A stretch of DNA of 64,000 bases, from NCBI RefSeq assembly GCF_002245695.1, contig NZ_NOII01000001.1:930001-994000 (forward strand). The letters are read 5' to 3'. The DNA comes from Fictibacillus aquaticus (GTDB taxonomy: Bacteria; Bacillota; Bacilli; Bacillales; Fictibacillaceae). This document shows positions 24,790-34,805 of the stretch, one piece after another. The notes below the pieces were generated by a model, which saw only the letters and a program-made list of their open reading frames with translations, did no database searches and was not told the DNA's origin. Every line of letters begins with the position of its first letter. Position 1 is the stretch's first letter. Made by a program: the position numbers and the translations under genes.

Positions 24790-25332
24790 ATGAAGATAAC
24801 AACTGATTTTCCTGTTCTTAAGACAGATCGCCTGATCTTAAGAGAGTTGATCCTTGCAGATGCTGAGGACATTTTTAAAGTTTTTTGTGACCCATTCGTA
24901 ACGCAATATTATGGCCTTGAAACGTTTACTGATGTGGAGGATGCTGAACATTTCATCCATTCCCTCGATGAAGGGTACCAGCAGGAAAAGTGTATCCGCT
25001 GGGGTATCGAACATTCTGAAAGTGGAAAGCTGATCGGTACATGCGGTTTTCATAATTGGAGCAAAATTCACAAACGGACAGAGCTGGGATATGAATTGAA
25101 CAGAGCTTTCTGGGGGAACGGCTATATGTCGGAGGTGCTTAAGAAGATTTTGCCCTATGCGTTCGATGAGCTCGGCTTTCATCGAATCGGAGCAACGATC
25201 AGGCCTGAGAACAAAGAGTCGATCGCATTAGTTGAAAAATTCGGTTTTGAACAAGATGGCCTGCTGCGGGATTACCAGCGCACTTCAAAAGGCTATTTTC
25301 CTTTATACATGTATTCGCTTATTAAAAAATAA
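24790..25332 (+). CDS. RimJ/RimL-type GNAT N-acetyltransferase
   Basis: A 180-residue acetyltransferase of the RimJ/RimL (Acetyltransf_3) type. TDRLILRELILADAEDIFKVF begins the fold, IGTCGFHNWSKIHKRTELGYEL and FWGNGYMSEVLKKIL contain the acetyl-CoA binding region, and IGATIRPENKESIALVEKFGFEQDG is the C-terminal motif. It probably acetylates a protein N-terminus or a small amine; the target is unknown. AGGGGAG precedes the ATG. It lies 20 bp downstream of the HD-GYP gene. Confidence 0.85.
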   Translation: MKITTDFPVLKTDRLILRELILADAEDIFKVFCDPFVTQYYGLETFTDVEDAEHFIHSLDEGYQQEKCIRWGIEHSESGKLIGTCGFHNWSKIHKRTELGYELNRAFWGNGYMSEVLKKILPYAFDELGFHRIGATIRPENKESIALVEKFGFEQDGLLRDYQRTSKGYFPLYMYSLIKK

Positions 25333-25335
25333 ACA

Positions 25336-25373
25336 AATCGGCAGAACACATTATACGTGTTCTGCCGATTTTT
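25336..25373. terminator. Bidirectional terminator, GNAT gene / neutral protease
   Basis: A 14-bp stem AATCGGCAGAACAC/GTGTTCTGCCGATT with T and A tracts on both sides. Confidence 0.88.
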
Positions 25374-25377
25374 CACC

Positions 25378-27006
25378 TTATTGAATTCCTACAGCATCAA
25401 AAGCCTGTTTGACGGAGTTAACTTCTGCTGAAGCCGCTCCGTACAGATTAGTCGCTGACTGGATGGCAGCTGCTCTTGCTTGGCTGAAGTTAGAGGAAGA
25501 AGTCAAGTAGACTGTGTTCATTCGGTAAAATACCGCTCCAAGCTTTGCCCTGCCGATTCCGCTTACTGTCACCCCGTAATGTGATCCGCCTTCACTCAGA
25601 AGGTATGCCGCTTTGTTGATGATTCCGCTGTTTATATGCACTCCGCCATTATCACCTGTGCCTGTATAACGGACTGAATAGTGATCAGGGTCATTGTATT
25701 TTGAAGGGTCTGACATTGAACGCAATGCATCTCCTGCAACAGCTGGCGTGTAGATATCTTCACCAATCTCAAAGTCAGGATTTTGGTTATTGTGATACTC
25801 GACCAATGTACCGAATATATCTGACATTGCTTCGTTCAGCGCCCCTGATTCATTCTGATAGACAAGGTCCGAGCTCGTGTCCGTCACAGCGTGTGTCAGT
25901 TCATGAGCGACAACATCAATTCCGCCTGACAGCGGGATGAAAGTCGTTCCGTCTCCATCCCCGTATACCATCTGTGAACCGTTCCAGAATGCGTTATTGT
26001 AGTTTTTGTTGAAGTGAACAGACGATGTGATCTTTGCGCCTTTATTATCATAAGAGTTGCGGCCAAACGTGTTCTTGTAGTAGTCGAATGTGACACCAGC
26101 GAAATGGTGTGCATCAACAAGCGCCCCTTCATACGTACTGTTCAGAACATTGTCGCTGCTGCTATACAGTGTACCAGGCAGGAACAGTTCAGGAAGGAAA
26201 GTACGGTTCTTCATGTCATAAGTAAAGATCCCGCTGCCTCTCGTATTGTCCTGCAAATAATATTTTCCGCTTGATAATGTCATGTTGAGGGTTTTGGAAT
26301 CGCCCAGCACTCCTTTACCTGTTCCAGAAGTGTTCGTTCCTGTCACCTCATGCATGTCGTTATAACGGTTTAAGATTTCCCCTGTTACTGCATCGATAAA
26401 ATAGTTCCAGTTCCCGGGCTCTGGCTGCAAGTAATTCAGGTTCACAAGATAAGCATAATGAGCTGTCTCTTCCTTCATAAAAACAACGAGCTCAGCTTTT
26501 GGCGTTTTTTCAAAAACAGCATCGACCCGCAGTGCAGCGACTGCTTTTTTCACAGCATTCGCTTTGCTGATTTTCTTAGATGAAACGAGATTAGCCTGCT
26601 TGTCCAGATCTGGAACAACAGAACCCGAAACAGCTGTGATGACACCGTTTTTATCCACAACTGCGGACTGTGTCGAGGCCCATACCTTCACGCCTTTGTA
26701 CATTTGCTGCAGCTTAAGTACTGTATTTCCGTTCTGCTCAGCCGCCTTTTCTTGAACAACAAAAGCGGTTTCAGCCATTTGGCTGCCTAATTTGAGAGAG
26801 GATCTCTGAGTGTTCAGATAGTTAAATACGATCTGCTCAGCTTGTTTTTTGGAAGGAGCGCTCAGCTTCCCTGCCAAAAATGACGTAGTTCCATATTCGC
26901 TTTTTGCTTTTAGTGTGATTTGCCCTGCTGCGTCCGCCTGTGTGCTAAAAGCACTTGCTGCCAGAGCTGCTGCAATCCCCAATACAGCATACTTCTTTTT
27001 CCCCAT
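25378..27006 (-). CDS. Extracellular neutral metalloprotease (M4, bacillolysin type)
   Basis: A 542-residue prepro-enzyme of the thermolysin family. The signal peptide ends near residue 27 (ADA/AGQ). The propeptide contains FTP and PepSY regions (about 30-220). The mature zinc peptidase carries His368, His372 and Glu369 in HELTHAVTD, the third zinc ligand in [11 protein letters not shown] (Glu392), and the transition-state His in GGVHINSGI near 456. It is secreted to digest proteins outside the cell. GGGAGG precedes the ATG. It is monocistronic, one of three endoproteases in this window with the two subtilases at 48-51.7 kb. Confidence 0.93.
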   Translation of the reverse strand: MGKKKYAVLGIAAALAASAFSTQADAAGQITLKAKSEYGTTSFLAGKLSAPSKKQAEQIVFNYLNTQRSSLKLGSQMAETAFVVQEKAAEQNGNTVLKLQQMYKGVKVWASTQSAVVDKNGVITAVSGSVVPDLDKQANLVSSKKISKANAVKKAVAALRVDAVFEKTPKAELVVFMKEETAHYAYLVNLNYLQPEPGNWNYFIDAVTGEILNRYNDMHEVTGTNTSGTGKGVLGDSKTLNMTLSSGKYYLQDNTRGSGIFTYDMKNRTFLPELFLPGTLYSSSDNVLNSTYEGALVDAHHFAGVTFDYYKNTFGRNSYDNKGAKITSSVHFNKNYNNAFWNGSQMVYGDGDGTTFIPLSGGIDVVAHELTHAVTDTSSDLVYQNESGALNEAMSDIFGTLVEYHNNQNPDFEIGEDIYTPAVAGDALRSMSDPSKYNDPDHYSVRYTGTGDNGGVHINSGIINKAAYLLSEGGSHYGVTVSGIGRAKLGAVFYRMNTVYLTSSSNFSQARAAAIQSATNLYGAASAEVNSVKQAFDAVGIQ

Positions 27007-27226
27007 TTTTCATTTCCTCCCCAACCTTAAAATGTTCGTTATGATGAACAACATCTTATCACCAAATTTTGTATTTGAATACGAATTTTCTGATAATTGA
27101 TAGCAAGGTACCATCGCCTTTGAAAAAGAGAATGAAAGAAGTAAAATTGGCGCATTTTAACGTTAGGTCTTTATACGCACATCTTTGTGGGCAGCACTCT
27201 GGCATATTTTTTCAGCACATCGGCTG
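27007..27226. other. Intergenic region between npr-type gene and yfnA
   Basis: This divergent region holds A+T-rich sequence upstream of the protease. It includes TGTTC/GAACA and TTTGAATACGAATT-like inverted repeats that could be part of its promoter, but no clear consensus promoter for the protease and no reading frame I can support. Confidence 0.35.
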
Positions 27227-27255
27227 TTGACATCGACATTGTTCGACAATATACT
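27227..27255 (+). promoter_or_regulatory. Consensus sigma-A promoter of the APC permease gene
   Basis: TTGACA (27227-27232) and TATACT (27250-27255) are separated by exactly 17 bp. Confidence 0.8.
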
Positions 27256-27327
27256 TACTGACGTAGCATTTTTAAATTTTCGATAAATTCGAACTAACAG
27301 CAAATTCTGTAAAATGGAGGCATCTTT

Positions 27328-28713
27328 ATGAACATCTTGAGAAAAAAGTCAATCACGCAGATGCTTGAGCAGAGCCAGAAAAGGGCTCTTAATCGTACAC
27401 TGGGTGCGCTTGACCTCACCTTGCTTGGCATCGGTGCGATCATCGGTACTGGGATATTCGTCCTGACTGGGGTTGTAGCAGCAGAGCACGCAGGTCCTGC
27501 GCTGATCATTTCGTTTATCTTGTCCGGCCTTGCCTGTGCATTCGCTGCGTTCTGTTATGCGGAATTCTCATCCACCGTTCCAATTGCAGGCAGTGTGTAC
27601 ACGTATACGTATGCAACACTCGGCGAGATATTTGCCTTTCTAATTGGCTGGGACCTGATGCTTGAATATTTGCTTGCCACCTCGGCAGTAGCAACAGGAT
27701 GGTCAGCTTACTTTCAGTCACTGTTAAAAGGGTTTGGTGTGGAACTTCCAGCAGTTATCGCATCGGCACCCGGAAGCGGACAAGGCGGTCTAGTGAACCT
27801 TCCGGCGATGCTCATCATCCTGACGATGACAGCCCTGCTTTCAAAAGGAATACGCGAGAGCGCAAAAGTAAACAACATCATGGTATTCATCAAGCTTGCC
27901 GTTATCCTGCTGTTTATCGCAGCTGGTGTCGGCTATGTGAAGCCAGAAAACTGGCACCCTTTCATGCCGTTTGGATTTGAAGGTATCGTAACAGGAGCTG
28001 CTACTGTTTTCTTCGCTTATATTGGATTTGACGCAGTTGCAACAGCGGCCGAGGAAGTAAAAGAGCCGCAGCGAAACGTGCCGATCGGCATTATCGCCTC
28101 TCTATCCGTTTGTACAATCTTATACATTGTCGTTTCTCTAGTTCTGACGGGCATGGTTCCTTACACAAAGCTTAATGTTGCTGATCCAGTATCGTTCGCT
28201 CTTCATTTTGTTGGACAGAACACACTTGCAGGCTTTATTTCAGTAGGTGCCATCACGGGAATCACGACCGTCCTTCTCGTTATGCTCTTCGCTCAAGTCC
28301 GTATTTCTTATGCGATGAGCCGTGACGGATTACTTCCAGGTGTCTTTTCAAAAGTACATGAAAATTTCAAAACACCTTTTGCCAACACGTGGATCACAGG
28401 ACTTATCGGTGCTGGTATCGCAGGATTCGTTGATTTAACAACGCTTGCGCACCTCGTTAACATGGGAACATTAGCAGCCTTCTCGCTGATCGCGATCGCG
28501 GTAATCGTTATGAGAAAAACTCATCCGAAGCTCGAGCGCGCGTTTAAAGCTCCATTCGTGCCGGTACTGCCGATATTAACTGTTCTGTTTTGCGGATATT
28601 TGATGATCAGCCTTCCAGCTATCACGTGGATTTCATTCGCGATCTGGATGTCAATCGGAACAGCTGTATACTTCCTGTACGCAAGAAGAAACAGCGAGTT
28701 AAACAAAGGATAA
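27328..28713 (+). CDS. yfnA: Cationic-amino-acid-type APC permease (YfnA-like)
   Basis: A 461-residue amino acid permease of the APC superfamily, CAT branch, with about 12 spans. RTLGALDLTLLGIGAIIGTGIFVLTG covers the unwound first helix, followed by GSVYTYTYATLGEIFAFLIGWDLMLEY and FFAYIGFDAVATAAEEVKEPQRN, both typical of CAT-type proteins such as Bacillus YfnA. The substrate is likely a neutral or cationic amino acid. AATGGAGG precedes the ATG. It has a strong promoter and its own terminator. Confidence 0.85.
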   Translation: MNILRKKSITQMLEQSQKRALNRTLGALDLTLLGIGAIIGTGIFVLTGVVAAEHAGPALIISFILSGLACAFAAFCYAEFSSTVPIAGSVYTYTYATLGEIFAFLIGWDLMLEYLLATSAVATGWSAYFQSLLKGFGVELPAVIASAPGSGQGGLVNLPAMLIILTMTALLSKGIRESAKVNNIMVFIKLAVILLFIAAGVGYVKPENWHPFMPFGFEGIVTGAATVFFAYIGFDAVATAAEEVKEPQRNVPIGIIASLSVCTILYIVVSLVLTGMVPYTKLNVADPVSFALHFVGQNTLAGFISVGAITGITTVLLVMLFAQVRISYAMSRDGLLPGVFSKVHENFKTPFANTWITGLIGAGIAGFVDLTTLAHLVNMGTLAAFSLIAIAVIVMRKTHPKLERAFKAPFVPVLPILTVLFCGYLMISLPAITWISFAIWMSIGTAVYFLYARRNSELNKG

Positions 28714-28723
28714 ATGACTCTTT

Positions 28724-28750
28724 AAGGACCCTTTTTGCGGGTCCTTTTTT
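28724..28750 (+). terminator. yfnA terminator
   Basis: An AAGGACCC/GGGTCCTT stem followed by TTTT. Confidence 0.82.
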
Positions 28751-28831
28751 CATTTTCATGCAACTATTTGCCCGCTGTCCCGTATTTTTATTATGATGGA
28801 AAGAGAGAGCATAACTATTGGGGGATGAATA

Positions 28832-30055
28832 ATGGAGCAACAAGCTGCAAAAAAACAAAAATCAAAGGTATGGCCATGGGTTGCAGGCATCGGCCTGTTT
28901 CTTGCCAATAAACTTAAATGGGTGCTCGGGCTTCTGAAAATAGGAAAGTTCGCCACCCTGGTATCCATGATGGTATCGCTCGGCGCATATGCCGTCTTTT
29001 ACGGCTGGAAGTTTGCCGTTGCGCTCGTTTATTTAATCTTTGTCCACGAAATGGGCCATTTGTGGGCTGCGAAAAGGAAAAAACTAAAAACATCATCGGC
29101 AATCTTTATTCCGTTTCTTGGAGCAGCCATCGGATTAAAGGAAATGCCTAAAAACACAAAGGATGAAGCATTCATCGCTTATGCTGGTCCGTTGTTCGGA
29201 ATGGCAGCCTTCCTCCCAGCCGTCGCGCTGTATGAGATTAACGGTTCTCCATTCTGGGGGCTTGTTATCTTCTTAGGTGCGCTGCTGAACCTGTTTAACC
29301 TTTTCCCAGTCTCACCGCTTGACGGCGGACGCATCGCAGGGGTTTTGTCCACAAAAATCTGGGCGATCGGACTGGCAGCCATCATTCCGCTGATGTTTTT
29401 CTCACCCGATCCGATTCTTTTCCTGATCTTCCTGTTCGGGATCGGAACGTGGTGGAAACGAGTTCGAGAGGATTTTGACAAGAGGCAGAAAGAACAAGAA
29501 ATCACTCTCATGGAAAAAGAAATGGAAAACGTAAGAAAGATTGAGGATGAGCTTGAAACATATCGTGATATGCCAAATTTCGCTTACATTCTTGATACTT
29601 ATTTTGAAGATATCCGTGTTCAGAAGTCCCGGCTTATCCGGAGCATTCAAGGCGGGATGACCATCCCGTTCTTTCACGATAAGAAAAAGCTTGAAAAGAA
29701 AGCCATCATGATTCAAATCGCTCTCTTAGAACAGCGGGAATACCGCTATTTGATGCCATATAAACAGTTTGTCGAGCAACAGACAGAGGAAAAACTGGAA
29801 GTCAGCTTCGTACCTAAATCTGAAGAGCCTGTCGGAGAAGCAGAACCGCGTTTTGCAGAAAGCTATTTATCGGCACTAACACAGACAATCAATGAACAGC
29901 GTGCGGGACTGGATAAGATGAAAAACTATTACCTGTCTTCCATGAAAACAAAAGTTATCGTTCTTGTGCTATACCTTCTGCTTGCAGCTGCCCTTTCCTA
30001 TTTTGTCGTTTACGGAAACTCAATTATGGAATTGCATCGCAATATGCTTCCGTAA
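28832..30055 (+). CDS. Site-2-protease-family (M50) membrane metalloprotease
   Basis: A 407-residue intramembrane zinc protease. After two N-terminal hydrophobic segments, HEMGH in YLIFVHEMGHLWAAKRKK gives the zinc-binding motif. The second conserved site is NLFNLFPVSPLDGGRI, where Asp is the third ligand. A long cytosolic helical region (about 215-380) with coiled-coil character (KEQEITLMEKEMENVRKIEDELE) precedes a last membrane span. There is no PDZ domain. The substrate is unknown; such proteases release membrane-bound regulators. It is monocistronic between two terminators. Confidence 0.85.
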   Translation: MEQQAAKKQKSKVWPWVAGIGLFLANKLKWVLGLLKIGKFATLVSMMVSLGAYAVFYGWKFAVALVYLIFVHEMGHLWAAKRKKLKTSSAIFIPFLGAAIGLKEMPKNTKDEAFIAYAGPLFGMAAFLPAVALYEINGSPFWGLVIFLGALLNLFNLFPVSPLDGGRIAGVLSTKIWAIGLAAIIPLMFFSPDPILFLIFLFGIGTWWKRVREDFDKRQKEQEITLMEKEMENVRKIEDELETYRDMPNFAYILDTYFEDIRVQKSRLIRSIQGGMTIPFFHDKKKLEKKAIMIQIALLEQREYRYLMPYKQFVEQQTEEKLEVSFVPKSEEPVGEAEPRFAESYLSALTQTINEQRAGLDKMKNYYLSSMKTKVIVLVLYLLLAAALSYFVVYGNSIMELHRNMLP

Positions 30056-30062
30056 TGCATTG

Positions 30063-30093
30063 AAAAAAGCTGGCCTAATGGCCGGCTTTTTTT
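30063..30093 (+). terminator. M50 protease gene terminator
   Basis: An AAAAAAGCTGGCC/GGCCGGCTTTTTT stem with one mismatch. Confidence 0.82.
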
Positions 30094-30250
30094 CATGACT
30101 ATGTACCTGTCGCCATTAGGACTGTAATAAAAAGGAACCACTTTACGAGATACAAAGTCAGGTACGAAGCCTTATTCTTATCCTCATTAAAAGGTGTGAT
30201 GAAAAGATTCTCGAATTATTGACTCAGTTGATGAAAAAGGAGAGAATCTG

Positions 30251-31264
30251 ATGAAAAATATTACTTCTAAAATTGCAGGGCTCGCTGTGCTGGCTGGAAC
30301 TCTGTCTTGGACTTCACCAACTGAAGCTTCAGGTCTTATCGGAAAAGAAGCGTTTGTTGACGTAGCGGCTGCCACTCTTTGGAGCAATCCAGGTGCTGCA
30401 CGCCCTGACACAGATGCTGATTCTTTGTCCAATCCGGTGAATTTATGGAGCTGGACGAAAAGCATGAGTTACGAGCAAAAGCTGTGGCTTGTCGGCGAAC
30501 TGGAAACACAGGCTCTATTGGGCCAAAAAGTGGATGTTATCGAAGAACAAGGTGACTGGGTAAAAGTAGCCGTGCACGGACAGCCGACCCCACGCCTCGC
30601 TGCCGGCTATCCTGGCTGGTTGCCAAAGTCTCAGCTTTCGCAGCATGCCCGTTTTGATAACCATTCAGAAAAACCTTTCGCACTTGTCACAAGCCCTACC
30701 GCTTGGCTATATCATGAAAAAGCATTCGTGAAAAAAGATATGGAGATCAGTTACAATACCCGCCTTCCTGTAGTAGCTGATTTGAGAGATGCCTTCGCTG
30801 TCATTACCCCTGACGGCAAGACTCGCTGGCTCTCTAAAAATGATGCTTCGCTTTATCAGTCTGAATCAGAAATGCCACAAGCCACAGGTACGCAGCTCGT
30901 AAACGAAGCAAAAAAATTCCTTGGACTTCCGTATTTATGGGCAGGAACAGCTGGTTTTGGATTTGACTGTTCAGGTTTCACGTATACGATCCATAAAGCA
31001 GCAGGTATCACGATTCCACGCGATTCTGGTCCACAGTCTAAAGAAGGCCTTGCAGTCGAACGGGAAGACCTTCAGCCTGGTGATCTCCTGTTCTTTGCTT
31101 ACGACAAAGGAAAAGGCCGCGTTCACCATGTAGGGATGTACATCGGCAACAACGAAATGATCCATTCGCCGAACACCGCTTCGACTGTCCGCATCGACAG
31201 CCTCGATAACCCTGCCTATGCGGTCGAGTATGCTGGTGCAAGACGTTATGTATCTGCAAAATAA
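30251..31264 (+). CDS. Secreted SH3-NlpC/P60 peptidase (YkfC-like)
   Basis: A 337-residue exported peptidase arranged as a signal peptide (about 1-27), two SH3b-like domains (about 30-130 and 140-205) and an NlpC/P60 domain (about 212-337). The catalytic set is complete: Cys240 in GFDCSGF, His293 in VHHVGMYIG and His305 in MIHSPN. The layout matches the Bacillus YkfC type, which releases L-Ala-gamma-D-Glu from cell-wall peptides. Here no ykfA/B or dpp genes are adjacent, so a recycling pathway is not visible. AAGGAGAG precedes the ATG. Confidence 0.85.
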   Translation: MKNITSKIAGLAVLAGTLSWTSPTEASGLIGKEAFVDVAAATLWSNPGAARPDTDADSLSNPVNLWSWTKSMSYEQKLWLVGELETQALLGQKVDVIEEQGDWVKVAVHGQPTPRLAAGYPGWLPKSQLSQHARFDNHSEKPFALVTSPTAWLYHEKAFVKKDMEISYNTRLPVVADLRDAFAVITPDGKTRWLSKNDASLYQSESEMPQATGTQLVNEAKKFLGLPYLWAGTAGFGFDCSGFTYTIHKAAGITIPRDSGPQSKEGLAVEREDLQPGDLLFFAYDKGKGRVHHVGMYIGNNEMIHSPNTASTVRIDSLDNPAYAVEYAGARRYVSAK

Positions 31265-31300
31265 TAAAAAAGTGCTGCCTACGCTGGCAGCACTTTTTTA
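31265..31300. terminator. Bidirectional terminator, ykfC-like / aroA
   Basis: An AAAAAAGTGCTGCC/GGCAGCACTTTTTT stem between converging genes. Confidence 0.88.
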
Positions 31301-32587
31301 TTGCTCTAGTTTTTTCAGCACATCATAAAAACCTGGATATGAAACAGCAGCGGCCTCACTGTTATTGATCACCGTTTCACCGCCAGCGATCAACGACGCA
31401 ACTGCGAGCATCATACCGATACGGTGGTCACCGAAGCTGTCAGCCTCGGTGCCATTGAGCGGTGTTTTTCCATGGATGATCATACCGTCATCCGTTGCTT
31501 CAATATCAGCGCCCATCGCGGCTAGCTGGCGGACGACGGTATCGATGCGATTCGTTTCTTTTACTTTAAGCTCGGCTGCATCTTTTATGACAGTCGTCCC
31601 TTCTGCCTGTGTCGCAGCAAGCGCGATAACGGGAATCTCATCGATCAGGCGGGGTATGAGGTCACCGCTGATCTCGGTTCCTTTTAAAGAAGAATGTTTA
31701 ATAATAAGGTCGGCATATGGTTCGCCTGCATCCTTCACTTCGTTCGTAATCGTGATGTCTGCACCCATTGCTTGAAGCGCATCAATGATGCCTGTTCTCG
31801 TCGGATTCATGCCTACCTTAGTGAGTGTGATCTCGCTGCCCGGAACGATTGCTCCAGCCACTAGGAAAAAGGCGGCAGAGGAAATGTCTCCTGGAACTTG
31901 GATATGTGTGGCTTTTAAAGCCTGCCCGCTCCTTATCGTGACAGTGTTTTCGGTTGATGTTGTTATCACGCCGAAATCCTTCAGCATCCGCTCCGTATGG
32001 TCGCGTGATTTATGAGGCTCTTTAACCGTTGTTTCACCTTCTGCAGTCAGTCCGGAAAGCAGCACTGCTGATTTAACCTGTGCACTGGCCACAGCCGATT
32101 CGTGAATGATCCCTTTTGTTCGGCCGCCCCTAATGCTGATCGGGATAAGGTTTCCTTCTTCTCTCCCGTCAATAACGGCGCCCATTTGGCGGAGCGGGCC
32201 TGTTACTCTCTTCATCGGTCTTTTTCCGATAGAAGAATCTCCAATTATGACTGAATGGAAAGGAGTGTTGGAAAGAATGCCGAGCATGAGCCGTATTGTC
32301 GTGCCGGAGTTTCCCACATCGAGCACTTCTGTTGGCTCCTGTAAGCCTTGAATCCCTTTTCCTTCAATCGTTACGCTGTCTTCATCACGTTGGATGCTGA
32401 CGCCAAGCTTTTGAAAGCAGCTGATCGTGCTCAGGCAGTCTTCTCCCGGAAGAAAGCCTTTTACCGTTGTCACTCCCTCAGCTATCGAGCCGAACATGAC
32501 TGCGCGGTGGGAAATGGATTTGTCTCCTGGCACGTCCACTGTGCCTATCAGTCCGTTTTTTGCTGAAGTTAGCTGTATGCTCCCCAT
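31298..32587 (-). CDS. aroA: 3-phosphoshikimate 1-carboxyvinyltransferase (EPSP synthase)
   Basis: This 429-residue enzyme joins shikimate-3-phosphate and phosphoenolpyruvate in the shikimate pathway. The class II pattern typical of Bacillus is present: [64 protein letters not shown] and [10 protein letters not shown]. Bacillus subtilis calls the same gene aroE. It is the last gene of aroC-aroB-tyrA-aroA, 15 bp after tyrA, and ends at a shared terminator. Confidence 0.95.
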   Translation of the reverse strand: MGSIQLTSAKNGLIGTVDVPGDKSISHRAVMFGSIAEGVTTVKGFLPGEDCLSTISCFQKLGVSIQRDEDSVTIEGKGIQGLQEPTEVLDVGNSGTTIRLMLGILSNTPFHSVIIGDSSIGKRPMKRVTGPLRQMGAVIDGREEGNLIPISIRGGRTKGIIHESAVASAQVKSAVLLSGLTAEGETTVKEPHKSRDHTERMLKDFGVITTSTENTVTIRSGQALKATHIQVPGDISSAAFFLVAGAIVPGSEITLTKVGMNPTRTGIIDALQAMGADITITNEVKDAGEPYADLIIKHSSLKGTEISGDLIPRLIDEIPVIALAATQAEGTTVIKDAAELKVKETNRIDTVVRQLAAMGADIEATDDGMIIHGKTPLNGTEADSFGDHRIGMMLAVASLIAGGETVINNSEAAAVSYPGFYDVLKKLEQ

Positions 32588-32602
32588 CCTGTCATCTCCT
32601 TT

Positions 32603-33700
32603 TTACACTACATAAGTATGATAGTTTTCTGATTGCAAAGCGTCTGATGCTTTATCGCGGTCCTCGCTGCTCTGAAAGCTGATCCTGAGCACCCCGTAAA
32701 CGTCCTCACGCATCTCGATGATCTGAATGTTTGTGATGCTGATGTGATGATCAGCAAGCAAAGCGGTAACGTTTGAGATGACGCCGGGCTGATCGATGAC
32801 ATCAATATACAAATCGTAATATGAAGTGATAGCTCCTTTCGATCTTACAGGCAGGCTGTCACGGAATCTCTTAGCACCTGAAAAATACTGAAGCAATTCT
32901 TCCCCTTCCCCATTCTCAACTAGCTGTTCGACGACGTCCATCTCCTTACGCCAGCTTTTCAGCAATTGCAAGAGCGTTTCGCGATTATGTTTCGTAATAT
33001 CACGCCACATAGCCGGGCTGCTTGACGCGATCCTTGTGATATCGCGAAATCCTCCTGCCGCCAGCTCGCTTACGAGCGGATGACGGACAGATTGATTCTC
33101 TGCCTGCCTCACAAGACTTGCAGCGATTAAATGAGGGAAATGGCTGACAACTCCTGTCACCCAGTCATGTCCGTCTATATCGATCTCAATGAACTTTGCC
33201 TTTGTTCCTTTCAGCCAGTTTTTAAGCTGTTCCGTTTTTTCGGAAGGTGTTTCCGGATAACAGGTCAGCATATAAAAGGCGTTTTCAAACAGATGCGCTT
33301 TTGCGCTTTCAGGTCCTGTTTTGTGAGATCCTGCCATTGGATGGCCGCCGATAAACGTCACACCATTTTCCTGAAGTATTTTCGCGCTCTCCATAATTCT
33401 GCCCTTTGTGCTGCCAACGTCCGTTACAAGTGCTTTCACTGCCTCTCCGCACCCTGCGATGACTTCAAGCCACGCTTCTGACTGATCGACCGGTGCCGCG
33501 AGAATGATAAGGTCTGCACTTATTACCTCTTCTTTAATATTTGACGAAGCTTGGTCGATGATATTAAGCCTTTTTGCATCTGCCAGGTTTTTCTCTGATA
33601 TATCATGGCCGATGATAACAGCTTCATGCTCTTTTTTTATCGCTAATGCAAGAGAACAGCCGATCAGTCCTGTCCCGATAAGCAATACTCTTTTCTTCAT
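32603..33700 (-). CDS. tyrA: Prephenate dehydrogenase TyrA with ACT domain
   Basis: This 365-residue enzyme converts prephenate to 4-hydroxyphenylpyruvate, the step leading to tyrosine. The Rossmann fold starts at LLIGTGLIGCSLALAIKK; GGHPMAGSHKTGPESA and HDWVTGVVSHFPHLIA hold catalytic residues. The last 75 residues (YDLYIDVIDQPGVISNVTALLADH) form an ACT domain that probably senses tyrosine. It lies 13 bp after aroB and 15 bp before aroA. In Bacillus subtilis hisC and the trp genes separate aroB from tyrA; they are absent here. Confidence 0.94.
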   Translation of the reverse strand: MKKRVLLIGTGLIGCSLALAIKKEHEAVIIGHDISEKNLADAKRLNIIDQASSNIKEEVISADLIILAAPVDQSEAWLEVIAGCGEAVKALVTDVGSTKGRIMESAKILQENGVTFIGGHPMAGSHKTGPESAKAHLFENAFYMLTCYPETPSEKTEQLKNWLKGTKAKFIEIDIDGHDWVTGVVSHFPHLIAASLVRQAENQSVRHPLVSELAAGGFRDITRIASSSPAMWRDITKHNRETLLQLLKSWRKEMDVVEQLVENGEGEELLQYFSGAKRFRDSLPVRSKGAITSYYDLYIDVIDQPGVISNVTALLADHHISITNIQIIEMREDVYGVLRISFQSSEDRDKASDALQSENYHTYVV

Positions 33701-33713
33701 TTTCTTATGCTCC

Positions 33714-34805
33714 TTATTTGGCTGCGAGAAACTTATGCAGTTCTTCTATTAAAAGGGGGTCAGGTACTTCCCTCACTTCCGCTTTTCCGATTTCGGGGAG
33801 CAGCACCATCTTTACGGTTCCTGAGTGAGCTTTTTTGTCTTTTTTCATGCGGCTGAGCAGCTTTTCTGGCGAAAGACTTGCCGGAAGTTGAGGGTATCCG
33901 AGTTCCTGAAGCCATTCATTTATTTCACTATCTTCTATTAAAGAAGTGCCATATACAGAAGCGCCTATACGGAGCGCGAACAGCATACCCGCTGCTACTG
34001 CATCACCGTGAGTCCATTTACCGTAGCCAAGTTCTGCTTCAATAGCGTGACCAAGCGTATGTCCGAAGTTCAGCAGAGCACGTACGCCGTTTTCCCGTTC
34101 GTCCTCCTGCACGATCTCCGCTTTGATCTGAATGCCTTTTGTGATGGCTTCCTCGAGACGAGTACCGTACCCCAGATCATCAAGCGACCTTACATTTTCA
34201 TGGAGATAGCGGTAAAAGGAACGGTCTTTAATGATGGCGTGCTTGATCACTTCTGCGAAGCCTGAACGTATTTCGTGCTGCGGCAATGTTTTGAGGTATT
34301 CCGCATCGTAAATCACCGCTTCTGGATGATGAAAAACTCCGATCATATTTTTTCCAAGATGATGGTTGATCCCGGTCTTTCCGCCAACTGAGCTATCATG
34401 AGCGAGCAGTGTGGTCGGAACTTGGATAAAGCGGATGCCTCTCATATATGTTCCTGCCACGAAGCCGGCAAGGTCTCCCACCATTCCGCCCCCAAGAGCG
34501 ATGATTACTGAATGCCGGTCAAGACCGAATTCAAGAGCTGCTGTCTGACAGGAGAAATAGTTTTGAAACGATTTTTCCTGATCGCCGTGCGGGACGATGT
34601 GGTCGTAAACAGGAAGAGCTGTTTTGCTTAACTCTGCGGTGACGTCTGAGAGATAAAGTGGTGCCACGTTGTCGTCGCTGATCACCATGAGCGAAGTTAC
34701 AGCCGGCTTCATGTTCAGCAGCAGCGGAACAATCTCTTTCAAAGCGCCGGAACCGGTGATGACAGGGTATTCTTTTGTCGCAGTCCGCACGCTCAGTTTT
34801 TTCAT
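33714..34805 (-). CDS. aroB: 3-dehydroquinate synthase AroB
   Basis: This 363-residue NAD- and zinc-dependent enzyme cyclises DAHP to 3-dehydroquinate. GGGMVGDLAGFVAGTYMRG binds NAD, QVPTTLLAHDSSVGGKTGINH and LNFGHTLGHAIE supply substrate and zinc ligands. Its ATG shares a base with the aroC stop (TAATG), so translation is coupled. The coding strand carries GGGGTACGGTACT (34161-34173), an exact core of the dispersed palindromes, read in frame as Gly-Tyr-Gly-Thr. Confidence 0.95.
   Translation of the reverse strand: MKKLSVRTATKEYPVITGSGALKEIVPLLLNMKPAVTSLMVISDDNVAPLYLSDVTAELSKTALPVYDHIVPHGDQEKSFQNYFSCQTAALEFGLDRHSVIIALGGGMVGDLAGFVAGTYMRGIRFIQVPTTLLAHDSSVGGKTGINHHLGKNMIGVFHHPEAVIYDAEYLKTLPQHEIRSGFAEVIKHAIIKDRSFYRYLHENVRSLDDLGYGTRLEEAITKGIQIKAEIVQEDERENGVRALLNFGHTLGHAIEAELGYGKWTHGDAVAAGMLFALRIGASVYGTSLIEDSEINEWLQELGYPQLPASLSPEKLLSRMKKDKKAHSGTVKMVLLPEIGKAEVREVPDPLLIEELHKFLAAK
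34161..34173 (-). repeat. Solo GGGGTACGGTACT core within aroB
   Basis: An exact match to the 13-bp core of the intergenic palindromes, with no facing arm nearby. Confidence 0.65.
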
